Assembly: GCF_902167145.1 (NCBI RefSeq)
Contig: NC_050100.1
Location: forward strand, 189,837,439-189,901,438
From: Zea mays
Lineage: Eukaryota > Streptophyta > Magnoliopsida > Poales > Poaceae
DNA: 64,000 nt
Reading direction: 5' to 3'
Shown: positions 22,251 through 33,499 of the stretch, in pieces
Layout of the letters: every line of letters begins with the position of its first letter
Numbering within the stretch: position 1 is the first letter of the stretch
The notes under the pieces: generated by a model
The model's database searches: none
Told to the model about the DNA's origin: nothing
What the model saw: only the letters and a program-made list of their open reading frames with translations
Position numbers and translations under genes: made by a program

Positions 22251-23650
22251 GTGGACCAAAGGTCTTCGGGAAATTTGGAGACTTGGCAAAGTTGGGATGT
22301 ATATCATGGGATACATCATATTGGATCAAGTTTATTGCCAAGTGGGTTAGTGAAAATTTTGGACCCAAATTTCCCACCCATGACTAAGGTAACTAGTTTT
22401 ATTGTATTTCTCGTTTTTAGATAAGCGTATCTATTTATCTTTTATCTAGTTTACCTTTCTTGCCTAGTATTACATTTTTATGTACTTTTGTCCAAAATCA
22501 TGCATACTAGGTAAATCATATGGTAGGATTGCTTGTTTTTAATTCATATACTTAAGCAAACCTACATGTCTTAAAATGTTTATTTAAGCACGGCACATAG
22601 CTTTTATATCACTCCATAGTAAATGATGCATCAATTGAAAATTTTTGATTTCTACAAAGTGTATCATTTAACTTATATGTGCCAAAGTTTGGATTATGGA
22701 TAATTTGCCTCTCTTGATATCAAATCATAGTGCATGTCTCCTACAAGTATTCAAAACTTGTATGCACACCTTTAGGGGGAGGTTACTCTATAATCTAATA
22801 CTTTGAGACTAACACCTTTTCAAGTCTATTTCATGTGATAGTTTCATTGTAAGGAAAATGAAGTCCCCGGAGAAAAACAACAATCTTCCACTGCAAAATC
22901 TCCATGAACTCTCATGTCTCTCAAGCTCGCCATTGATCTTCAATTGGTATCTTTTGAGACTACATTCAGTATCATTTACATGTCTTCTCCAATATTTGAT
23001 TAGACTATATTTCATATCATATGCTTCCATGTTGCAAAAATGCATAAGTAGTTAACTCATATTCTGTTACCTATGCATAAGGGAAGTTAGTCTTTTCAAA
23101 TCATGTCTTGCACCTCTAATTTTTCACATGTTTTTTCCTAAGTAGAGGATCTCTGTCAGGGGGAGTATTTCTTCATCTCTAAAGGGGAAGAAAAACTCTT
23201 TCTAAAGGAGAATACTCATTTAGGGGGAGTAATCTTTTAAGGACTCCTACAAGTGGTATCATTCATGGCTTAATTTAATATCCTTCTAGTGATATCATTT
23301 GATTCAATTCTTGTTGAGGGCAAGCTTTTATTTACTTCCTACATGCTTTTATTGTCTTCCTTTTCGGTGGTTGATGCCAAAGGGGGAGAAGTTTAGGGAC
23401 CAAAGCAATGAAAACTATATCAAACACCAAACACCACCAATTTTAAATTTTATATCTACAAATGGTTTTTCAAGTGGTTTTGGTTATTTGGTCCAAAAAT
23501 AGGAAGTAAGTGAATTATGGAGTTAGGGGGAGGCTTAAGTCCATAATTTCACATTATGGGGACAATCATGCATCTTAGCAAGTAGATTGCATTTTTTCAT
23601 TCAAATACTTGTATTATTTGCTTGCTTTGGTTGTGTTGTCATCAATCACC
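22251..23650 (+). other. pol-less internal region of element E
   Basis: AT-rich with no credible coding frame. It contains five GGGGGAG tracts (near 22773, 23159, 23224, 23385 and 23527) before the true polypurine tract at 23651. It corresponds to the 3' untranslated part of Ji/Opie-type elements, joined directly to gag by loss of pol. Confidence 0.6.
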
Positions 23651-23664
23651 AAAAAGGGGGAGAT

Positions 23665-24995
23665 TGTAAGGAAAATGGACCCCGGGCCATTTGGCTAATT
23701 GAGTTTTGGTGTTTGATGAACAACACAATCTGTGAACTAATAAGTTTTCTAGTGTTTGTGTTTGTAGTTCACAGGATGCGAAGAGAATTGAACCAAGGCA
23801 ATGAGGATGCAACACCTCAAAAGAAGACATAAAAAGATGCATAGGAGTCCAATACTCAAGAACAAAGAAGCCCGAAGAAATCAGCGAAGAAATCCAAGAT
23901 AAGGGTTGTCAGCCAGCGCCTGGTGGCGCACCGGACATTGGTGTCCGGTGTGCACCGGACAGTCTGCGCAGAGAGGCCGCAGATAGGCGCTCTCTGGCTG
24001 TAGCACCGGACTGTCCGGTGCGCCAACGGGCAGACGGCAACGGTCGGATCCAACGGTCGACTGCTACAGGCGCCAACGGTCGGCTGACGTGGCGTGCACC
24101 GGACATCTACTGTGCAGTGTCCAATGGTGCACCGGACTGTCCGGTGCACCCGACGACAGAAAGCTGCTGCTTTCTGTCCAACGGCTAGTTGAGGGTGTGG
24201 AGGCTATAAATACCACCCCAACCGGCCATTCTCAAGTGTGAGAGCCCAAGCAACATACCAAGGCATATAGTGCACATTTCCAAGAGCTCAAACACCCAAG
24301 TGCTTAATAGAATCACTCGGTGATTAGCGTAGGTGCTTTGCGAAGTGCTTAGTTTAGTTAGACCGCTTTAGCGCTTGCTCTAGGTGAATCCTAGTTAGTT
24401 GAGTGAGTTTTGTAAAACCACACAACCCCTCGGCTCTTGCGTGAGTCGTTGTAATTGTACCGAGTGGGGCGAGAGTCTTGCGAGACCGTGACAACCGCGT
24501 TTGTGTCACGGCCGGAAGCTCGATAGTGGAGACGGCGGGGAGCGTCCGAGAGGAGCCGGAAGCGGAGCACCACTTGCGTGTGGAGAAGGCCCGTGGCTCT
24601 CTACGGAGTTACTCGACCGTGGTGCTTGGCCCTCGCGTGGGCTTCCCTTTGCGTAGGGGCACCAACGAGGATTAGTCGGGACCTTGCGTGGTTCCGGATA
24701 CCTCGGTAAAAATACCAGCGTCATCCACGAGAGTTTGCTTCTCTACTTAGCTCTTTACATTCCGCATTTATATTAAGCATTTAAGTTTCAATCTTGTAGT
24801 CATACTTATCTAGTGTAGATTGAAACTTAGCCTTTGCGGTAGAGATAGCAACACTTAGACAAAACCTAGTTTGCACATTCCAGTTTTGATTATTTGCATA
24901 GGTTTTGCTCTAGGGATTTAATTATGGCCTAGTTTACTAAAAGTTTTAGAAGTCCTAATTCACCCCCCCCTCTTAGGCGTCACCCGTTTCCTACA
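23665..24995 (+). repeat. 3' LTR of element E
   Basis: 1331 bp, otherwise close to the 5' LTR. It lacks one 19-bp palindrome unit near 24020 and a 43-bp segment near 24507. TATA box at about 24204. Confidence 0.92.
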
Positions 24996-25220
24996 ACTTA
25001 CAAATCACTCACTTTTTGCAATTGTGATTAAGAAATTGAAGGTAGCTCGTCTCTAGCTCCAGCTTTTGAATTGTCTTGTGAAGAAGTTGCCTCCTTACAG
25101 AAGTTGAGAGCAGAACATTGTATTTAAAGTTCATGTAAGTAAAGAATAAGATAGTATTATTTCAGTAAAAATAAGGCATACTCCTTTCATTATTTAGTCA
25201 TCGGGCTAAGTTTGCATTAT
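24996..25220. other. flanking sequence between elements E and F
   Basis: About 225 bp of AT-rich sequence that continues the context interrupted at 18668. A short exon-like frame near 25060-25125 reads ELSCEEVASLQKLRAEHCI. No gene can be assigned. Confidence 0.3.
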
Positions 25221-25225
25221 CTATT

Positions 25226-26900
25226 TGTCGGGGACCATAATTAGGGGTACCCTCAAGGCTCCTAATTCTCAGCTGGTAACCCCCATCAGCACAAAGCTGC
25301 AAAGGCCTGATGGGTGCGATTAAGTCAGGGATCGGCCCATTCGAGGGACTCGATCATGCCTCGCCCGAGCCTAGCCTCGGGCAAGGGCAGCCGACCCCGG
25401 AGGATCTCCGTCTCGCCCGAGGCCCCCCTCCAGCGACGAACATACTTCCGGCTTGCCCGAGGCCCTGTCTTCGCCAAGAAGCAACCCTGACCAAATCGCC
25501 GCGCCGACCGACCAAATCGCAGGAGCATTTAATGCAAAGGTGGCCTGACACCTTTATCCTGACGCGCGCCCTTCAGTCGACGGAGCCGAAGTGACCGCAG
25601 TCACTTCGCCGCTCCACTGACCGACCTGACAGAAGGACAGCGTCGCCTGCGCCGCACCGACTGCAGTGCCACTTGACAGAGTGAGGCTGACAGGCAGTCA
25701 GGCCCGACCTCAGGCACCATAGGAAGCTCCGCTCCGCCCGACCCAGGGCTCGGACTCGGGCTAAGCCCCGGAAGACGACAAACTCCGCTCCGCCCGACCC
25801 AGGGCTCGGACTTGGGCTAAGCCCCGGAAGACGGCGAACTCCGCTCTGCCCGACCTAGGGCTCGGACTCGGGCTAAGCTCCGGAAGACGGCGAACTTCGC
25901 TCCGCCCGACCCAGGGCTCGGACTCGGGCTAAGCCCCGAAAGACGGCGAACTCCGCTCCGCCCGACCCAGGGCTCGGACTTGGGCTAAGCCCCGGAAGAC
26001 GGCGAACTCCGCACCGCCCGACCCAGGGCTCGGACTCGGGCTCAGCCCTAGAAGACGACGAACTCCGCTTCGCCCGACCCCAGGGCTCGGACTCAGCCCT
26101 GGCCTCAGCCGACGGTCTCCGCCTCGCCCGCCCAGGGGCTCGGACTCGACCACGGCCACGGAAGACAGACTCAACCTCGACCTCAGAGGAGCCTCCACAT
26201 CGCCCAACCTAGGGCGCGGACCGACCACGTCGACAGGAAGCGCCATCATTACCCTACCCCAAGCTGACTCAGGCTACGAGGAACAAGACCGACGTCCCAT
26301 CTGGCTCGCTCCGCTAGATAGGCAATGATGGCGCCCCACACGCTCTGTGACGACGACGGCTCTCAGCCCCCTTACGGAAGCAAGAGGACGTCAGCAAGGA
26401 CTCGACAGCTCCGACAGCTGTCCTTCCGCCAGGCTCCAGCGCTCCTCTGACGGCCATGACACCACACGAACCGGGTGCCAAAACCTCTTCGGCTGCCACG
26501 ACGGCATGTACTTAGGGCGCTAGCTCTCCTCCGCTTGACACGTAGCACTCTGCTACACCCCCCATTGTACACCTGGATCCTCTCCTTACGCCTATAAAAG
26601 GAAGGACCAGGGCCCTCTTACAGAGGGTTGGCCGCGCGGTGACGAGGACGAGACAGGCGCTCGCGTGAGGCCGCTCGCTCCCTCTCCCGCGTGGACGCTT
26701 GTAACCCCCTACTGCAAGCGCACCCGACCTGGGCGCGGGACGAACACGAAGGCCGCATGATTTCCACCTCTCTCACGCCCATCTCCGGCCACCTCTCTTC
26801 CCTCCTTCGTGCTCGGCCTCGCGCCGACCCATCTGGGCTGGGGCACGCGGCGACATTTCACTCGTCGGCCCAAGAACCCCCCGGTCTCGAAACACCGACA
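25226..26900 (+). repeat. 5' LTR of element F
   Basis: 1675 bp, ending CACCGACA. It contains about seven tandem units of 56 bp (25728-26100; core CCGCTCCGCCCGACCCAGGG) and a TATA box TATAAAAG at 26593-26600. Confidence 0.92.
25728..26100. repeat. 56-bp tandem array in the 5' LTR of element F
   Basis: Roughly seven imperfect units, each with GGGCTCGGACTCGGGCTAAG and CCCCGGAAGACGGCG. They lie upstream of the TATA box in U3. The same array occurs at 37200-37560 in the 3' LTR with small length changes. Confidence 0.85.
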
Positions 26901-26920
26901 GTTGGCGCGCCAGGTAGGGG
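26901..26920 (+). promoter_or_regulatory. primer-binding region of element F
   Basis: TTGGCGCGCCAGGTAGGGG directly follows the 5' LTR. This is the position of the tRNA primer site, and its sequence differs from that of elements A-C. Confidence 0.7.
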
Positions 26921-27081
26921 ATTGCTGCGTGTTGACGAACAGCTTCCCGTCAAGCTCCAGATGGGCAGTCTTCAGCAACCTCTCCGGCCCGGGACGGTGC
27001 TCCGTTTCGGGAGTCTTGAGTTCATGTCCCTCGACGGCGGCTACGACATGATACTCCTTCCACCGCCGTGCGACAGCGACA

Positions 27082-30000
27082 ATGGCGGCCGACAGCCCGC
27101 CCACCGGCGGCGGAATCGACGACGTCTTCCCCGCGTGGTGGAAGAACAACATTCGAGCTCACCCCGTCCTCTCCCCCGCCGACGGAGGAGGAGGCGGGGC
27201 AACCAAGGCCAAGCAGGAGGCAGCACCTCGTCGGCTGTCGAGCGAGTCGACGGCGCCAGCGCCCCAACGGGGGGGCGCGTCGGGCATCGACCTCGCGTTT
27301 GAGACGAAGACGAGTGTCGTTTCCCCGCGACACGCCAATTCCGAGCAAACGGACGACGCCAGCACGCTAGCGAAAGGCTTGCTGGACGTCACCCTCGTAC
27401 CTGAGACGACGGTGCAGTCAGTCCCCGACGTGACTTCATCACCGCCCGTCGACCAAGAGGTACCGACCGATTCCCATCTCACGTCTTTCGGATTCAGCCT
27501 CGACCCGCCAAGCGGCTTCGCTTTGGTAGACGCTCTCGTAGAGGCGAGTCCAAACCCTCTGGGGTATCGTATGCGGTCACCCTAGGACTGGCTGACGGAC
27601 GTTTTGACCTACGGACCCTCGGGGTCCGAGGAAGATGACGAGCCCGATTTCTGTTGGGATTTCTCCGGACTTGGTAACCCCAGTGCCATGCGGGACTTCA
27701 TGACCGCATGCGACTACTGCCTTTTCGACTGTTCCGACGGTAGCCGCAGCCTCGGCGACGAGGACTGCGGCCCAAGCCGCGAATGTTTCCACATCGATCT
27801 AGGGGGTCCCTCCGAAGGCAACCATCTCGGTATGCCGGAGAACGGTGATCTCCCTAGGCCTGCGCCTCGCGTTGACATCCTACGGGAGCTAGCTGTGGTC
27901 CCCATTCAGGCGGGGGGTCATGACCCACAGCTCGAGCGAATCCGCGGGGTGCAGGCCAGGCTTGACGAGGGAGCATGAGCACTTGAGCCGATCCGCCGGG
28001 ACGTCGGGCAGGAATGGGCGGGCCAGCCTCCGGCCGGAGAAATGTGTCATCTACCCTAGGGTATTCAGCACCGCATCGCCGACGATGTCAGGGTAAGGCC
28101 GCCACCCGCTTCCAGTGGGGTCGGCCAGAACCTGGCTGCGGCGGCAATGCTTCTCCGCGCGATGCCGGAGCCATCGACCACCGAGGGGCGGCGAATCCAG
28201 GGAGAACTCAAGAATATCCTGGAGGGCGCCGCGGTCCGGCGGGCCGAAAGCTCCGCCTCCCGAAGGCAGGGGTACCCCTCGGAACATCATGCCGCGACTT
28301 CCCGATTCATGCGGGAAGCCTCGGTCTACACCGGGCGCACGCGCAACACAGCGCCTGCGGCCCCGGGACGCCTCGGCAACGAGCACCATCACCGCGACCG
28401 TCGGGCCCGCCTCGACGAGAGGGTGCGCCGAGGCTACCACCCCAGGCGCGGAGGACGCTACGACAGCGGGGAGGATCGGAGTCCCTCGCCCGAACCACCC
28501 GGTCCTCAGGCTTTCACCCGGGCCATACGACGGGCGCCGTTCCCGACCCGGTTCCGACCCCCGACTACTATCACAAAGTACTCGGGGGAGACGAGACCGG
28601 AGCTGTGGCTCGCGGACTACCGGCTGGCCTGCCAACTGGGTGGAACGGACGATGACAACCTCATCATCCGCAACCTCCCCCTGTTCCTCTCTGACACCGC
28701 TCGCGCCTAGTTGGAGCACCTGCCTCCGGGGCAGATCTCCAACTGGGACGACCTGGTCCAAGCCTTCGCCGGCAATTTCCAGGGCACATACGTGCGCCCT
28801 GGGAATTCCTGGGACCTCCGAAGCTGCCGACAGCAGCCGGGAGAGTCTCCCGGGACTACATCCGACGATCCTCGAAGCAGCGCACCGAGCTGCCCAACAT
28901 CACCGACTCGGATGTCATCGGCGCGTTCCTCGCCGGCACCACCTGCCGCGACCTGGTGAGCAAGCTGGGTCGCAAGACCCCCACCAGGGCGAGCGAGCTG
29001 ATGGACATCGCCACCAAGTTCGCCTCTAGCCAGGAGGTGGTCGAGGCTATCTTCCGGAAGGACAAGCAGCCCCAGGGCCGCCCACCGGAAGATGCCCCCG
29101 AGGCGTCAACTCAGCGCAGCGCCAAGAAGAAGGGCAAGAAGAAGTCGCAAGCGAAACGCAACGCCGCCGACGCGGACCTTGTCGCCGCCGCCGAGTACAA
29201 GAACCCTTGGAAACCCCCCGGAGGTGCCAACCTCTTCGACAAGATGCTCAAGGAGCCGTGCCCCTATCATCAGGGGCCCATCAAGCACACCCTTGAGGAG
29301 TGCGCTATGCTTCGGCGCCACTTCCACAGGGCCGGGCCACCCGCGGAGGGTGGCAGGGCTCGCGACGACGACAAGAAGGAAGATCACCAGGCAGGAGAGT
29401 TCCCCGAGGTCCGCGACTGCTTCATGATATACGGTGGGCAAGCGGCGAACGCCTTGGCTCGGCACCGCAAGCAAGAGCGTCGGGAGGTCTGTTCGGTGAA
29501 GGTGGTGGCGCCAGTCTACCTTGACTGGTCCGACAAGCCCATCACCTTCGACCAAGCCGACCACCCCGACCACGTGCCGAGCCCGGGGAAATACCCGCTC
29601 GTTGTTGACCCCGTCATCGGCGACGTCAGGCTCACCAAGGTCCTCATGGACGGAGGCAGCAGCCTCAACATCATCTACGCCAAGACCCTCGGGCTCCTGC
29701 GTGTCGATTTGTCCTCGGTCCGGGCAGGCGCTGCGCCTTTCCATGGGATCATCCCCGGGAAGCGCGTCCAGCCCCTCGGACAACTCGACCTTCCCGTCTG
29801 CTTCGGAATGCCCTACAACTTCCGAAGGGAGACCCTTACGTTCGAGGTGGTCGGGTTCCGAGGAACCTACCACGCGGTACTGGGGAGGCCATGCTACACG
29901 AAGTTCATGGCCGTCCCCAACTACACCTACCTCAAGCTCAAGATGCCGAGCCCCAACGGGGTCATCACCATCGGCCCCACGTACAAACACGCGTTCGAAT

Positions 30001-33000
30001 GCGACGTGGAGTGCGTGGAGTACGCCGAGGCCCTCGCCGAGTCCGAGGCCCTCATCGCCGACCTGGAGAGCCTCTCTAAGGAGGTGCCAGACGTGAAGCG
30101 TCACACCGGCAACTTCGAGCCAGCGGAGACGGTTAAGTCCGTCCCCCTCGACCCCAGCAGCGACGCCTCCGAGCAGATCCGGATCGGCTCCGAGCTCGAT
30201 CCCAAATAGGAAGCAGTGCTCGTCGACTTTCTCCGCGCGAATGCCGACGTCTTCGCGTGGAGTCCCTCGGACATGCCCGGCATACCGAGGGATGTCGCCG
30301 AGCACTCGCTGGACATCCGAGCCGGAGCCCGACCCGTCAAGCAGCCTCTGCGCCGATTCGACGAAGAGAAGCGCAGAGCCATAGGCGAGGAGATCCACAA
30401 GCTAATGGCGGCAGGGTTCATCAAAGAGGTATTCCATCCCGAATGGCTTGCCAACCCTGTGCTTGTGAGAAAGAAAGGAGGGAAATGGCGGATGTGTGTA
30501 GACTACACTGGTCTAAACAAAGCATGTCCGAAGGTTCCCTACCCTCTGCCTCGCATCGATCAAATCGTGGATTCCACTGCTGGGTGCGAAACCCTGTCTT
30601 TCCTCGATGCCTACTCCGAGTATCACCAAATAGGATGAAGGAGTCCGACCAGCTCGCGACTTCTTTCATCACGCCCTTCGGCATGTACTGCTATGTCACC
30701 ATGCCGTTCGGCTTGAGAAATGCGGGCGCGACGTACCAGCGGTGCATGAACCATGTGTTCGGCCAACACATTGGCCGGACGGTCGAGGCCTACGTCGATG
30801 TCATCGTAGTCAAGACGAGGAAAGCCTTCGACCTCCTTTCCGTCCTTGAAGTGACATTCCGATGTCTCAAGGCAAAAGGCGTGAAGCTCAATCCCGAAAA
30901 GTGTGTCTTTGGGGTGCCCCGAGGCATGCTCTTGGGGTTCATCGTCTCCGAGCGGGGCATCGAAGCCAACCCGGAGAAGATCGCAGCCATCACCAGCATG
31001 GGGCCCATCAAAGACTTAAAAGGCGTACAGAAAGTCATGGGATGTCTCGCGGCTCTGAGCCGCTTCATCTCACGCCTCGGCGAAAGAGGTCTGCCTCTGT
31101 ACCGCCTCTTAAGGAAGGCCGAGTGCTTCACTTGGACCCCTGAGGCCGAGGAAGCCCTCGGGAACCTGAAGGCGCTCCTCACGAATGCGCCTACCTTAGT
31201 GCCCCCAGCTGCCGGAGAAGCCCTCCTGATCTACGTCGCCGCGACCACTCAGGTGGTTAGCGCCGCGATCGTGGTCGAGAGGCAAGAAGAGGGGCATGCA
31301 TTGCCCATTCAGAGGCCAGTCTACTTCGTCAGCGAGGTACTGTTCGAGACCAAGATCCGCTACCCACAAGTTCAGAAGCTGCTGTACGCGGTGATCCTGA
31401 CGCGGCGGAAGCTGCGACACTACTTCGAGTCTCATCCGGTAACTGTGGTGTCATCCTTCCCCCTGGGGGAGATCATCCAGTGCCAAGAGGCCTCGGGTAG
31501 AATCGCAAAGTGGGCGGTGGAAATCATGGGCGAAGCAATCTCGTTCGCCCCTCGGAAGGCCATCAAGTCCCAGGTCCTAGCGGACTTCGTGGCTGAATGG
31601 GTCGACACCCAGCTCCCAACAACTCCGATCCAACTGGAGCTCTGGACCATGTTCTTCGACGGGTCGTTGATGAAGACAGGAGCCGGCGCAGGCCTACTCT
31701 TCATCTCGCCCCTCGGGAAGCACCTACGCTACGTGCTACGCCTCCATTTCCCGGCGTCCAACAATGTGGCTGAGTACGAGGCTCTGGTCAACGGGTTGCG
31801 GATCGCCATCGAGCTAGGGGTCCGACGCCTCGACACTCGCGGTGACTCGCAGCTCGTCATCGACCAAGTCATGAAGAACTCCCACTGCCGCGACCCGAAG
31901 ATGGAGGCCTACTGCGATGAGGTTCGGCGCCTGGAAGACAAGTTCTACGGGCTCGAGCTCAACCACATCGCCCGGCGCTACAACGAGACTGCGGATGAGC
32001 TGGCTAAAATAGCATCGGGGCGAACAACAGTTCCCCCGGACGTCTTCTCCCGAGACCTGCATCAACCCTCCATCAAGATCGACGACACGCCCGAGCCCGA
32101 GGCACCCTCGGCCCAGCCCGAGGTACCCTCGGCTCAGTCCGAGGCATCCTCGGCACGGCCCGAGGCACCCTCGGTTCAGCCCGAGGCACCCACGGCCCCC
32201 GAGGGTGAGGCACTGCGCGTCGAGGAGGAGCGAAGCGGGGTCACGCCTAATCGAAACTGGCAGACCCCGTACCTGCAATATCTCCACCGAGGAGAGCTAC
32301 CCCTCGACCGAGCCGAGGCTCGGCGGTTGGCGCGACGCGCCAAGTCGTTCGTCTTGCTGGGAGATGGGAAGGAGCTCTACCACCGCAGCCCCTCGGGCAT
32401 CCTCCAGCGATGCATTTCCATCGCCGAAGGTCAAGAACTCCTACAAGAGATACACTCGGGGGCTTGCGGCCATCACGCAGCGCCTCGAGCCATTGTCGGA
32501 AACGCTTTCCGGCAAGGTTTCTACTGGCCGACGGCGGTGGCCGACGCCACTAGAATTGTCCGCACCTGCGAAGGGTGTCAGTTCTACGCAAGGCAGACCC
32601 ACCTGCCTGCCCAGGCTCTGCAGACGATACCCATCACTTGGCCTTTTGCCGTGTGGGGTCTGGACCTCGTCGGCCCCTTGCAGAAGGCACCCGGGGGCTA
32701 CACGCACCTGTTGGTCGCCATCGACAAATTCTCCAAGTGGATCGAGGTCCGACCCCTAAACAGCATCAGGTCCGAGCAGGCGGTGGCGTTCTTCACCAAC
32801 ATCATCCACCGTTTCGGGGTCCCGAACTCCATCATCACCGACAACGGCACCCAGTTCACCGGCAGAAAGTTCCTGGACTTCTGCGAGGATCACCACATCT
32901 GGGTGGACTGGGCCGCCGTGGCTCACCCCATGATGAATGGGCAAGTAGAGCGTGCCAACGGCATGATTCTATAGGGACTCAAGCCTCGGGTCTACAACGA

Positions 33001-33499
33001 CCTCAACAAGTTCGGCAAGCGATGGATGAAGGAACTCCCCTCGGTGGTCTGGAGCCTGAGGACAACGCCGAGCCAAGCCACGGGCTTCACGCCGTTCTTT
33101 CTAGTCTATGGGGTCGAGGCCATCTTGCCCACAGACTTAGAATACGGTTCCACGAGGACGAGGGCCTATGCTGACCAAAGCAACCAAGCTAATCGAGAAG
33201 ACTCGCTGGACCAGCTGGAAGAGGCTCGGGACAAGGCCTTACTACACTCGGCGCGGTACCAGCAGTCCATGCGACGCTACCACGCCCGAGGGGTCCAGTC
33301 CCGAGACCTCCAGACGGGCGACCTGGTGCTCCGGCTGCGACAAGACGCCCGAGGGCGGCACAAGCTCACGCCTCCCTGGGAAGGGCCGTTCGTCATCGCC
33401 AAAGTTCTGAAGCCCGGAACGTACAAGCTGGCCAACAGTCAAGGCGAGGTCTATAGCAACGCTTGGAACATCCAACAGCTACGTCGCTTCTACCCTTAA
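27082..33499 (+). pseudogene. gag-pol: gag-pol remnant of element F
   Basis: Recognisable Gag, protease (LMDGGSSLNI near 29650), reverse transcriptase, RNase H, archaeal-type RNase H (NNVAEYEALVNGLR near 31760) and integrase (HHCC from about 32454, D and D-35-E to about 32950, C-terminal domain to 33499). The coding sequence is broken. In-frame stops lie at 27583, 27976, 28708, 30207 and 32972. Frameshifts lie near 28850 and near 30635, the second inside the reverse transcriptase. The catalytic motif reads YVDV instead of YVDD (codon 30800-30802). The first stop or two might be natural borders of a leader ORF; the later ones are certainly damage. A Pro/Glu/Ala-Ser repeat linker lies at about 32090-32200. 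No functional enzyme is expected. Confidence 0.9.

Larger units (their letters stand above)
18669..24995 (+). mobile_element. element E: non-autonomous Ty1/copia (SIRE/Maximus, Ji/Opie-like) LTR retrotransposon
   Basis: 6.3 kb with long LTRs (18669-20060 and 23665-24995, TGTAAGG...TTCCTACA). ACTTAC flanks it at 18663-18668 and 24996-25001; copia elements normally duplicate 5 bp, so the exact border may be off by one. The primer site TGGTATCAGAGC matches initiator Met-tRNA, as usual for copia. Only a gag gene is present. Protease, integrase, reverse transcriptase and RNase H are absent and replaced by about 1.4 kb of AT-rich sequence, so mobility would need a helper. The polypurine tract AAAAAGGGGGAGA lies at 23651-23663. 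Confidence 0.9.
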
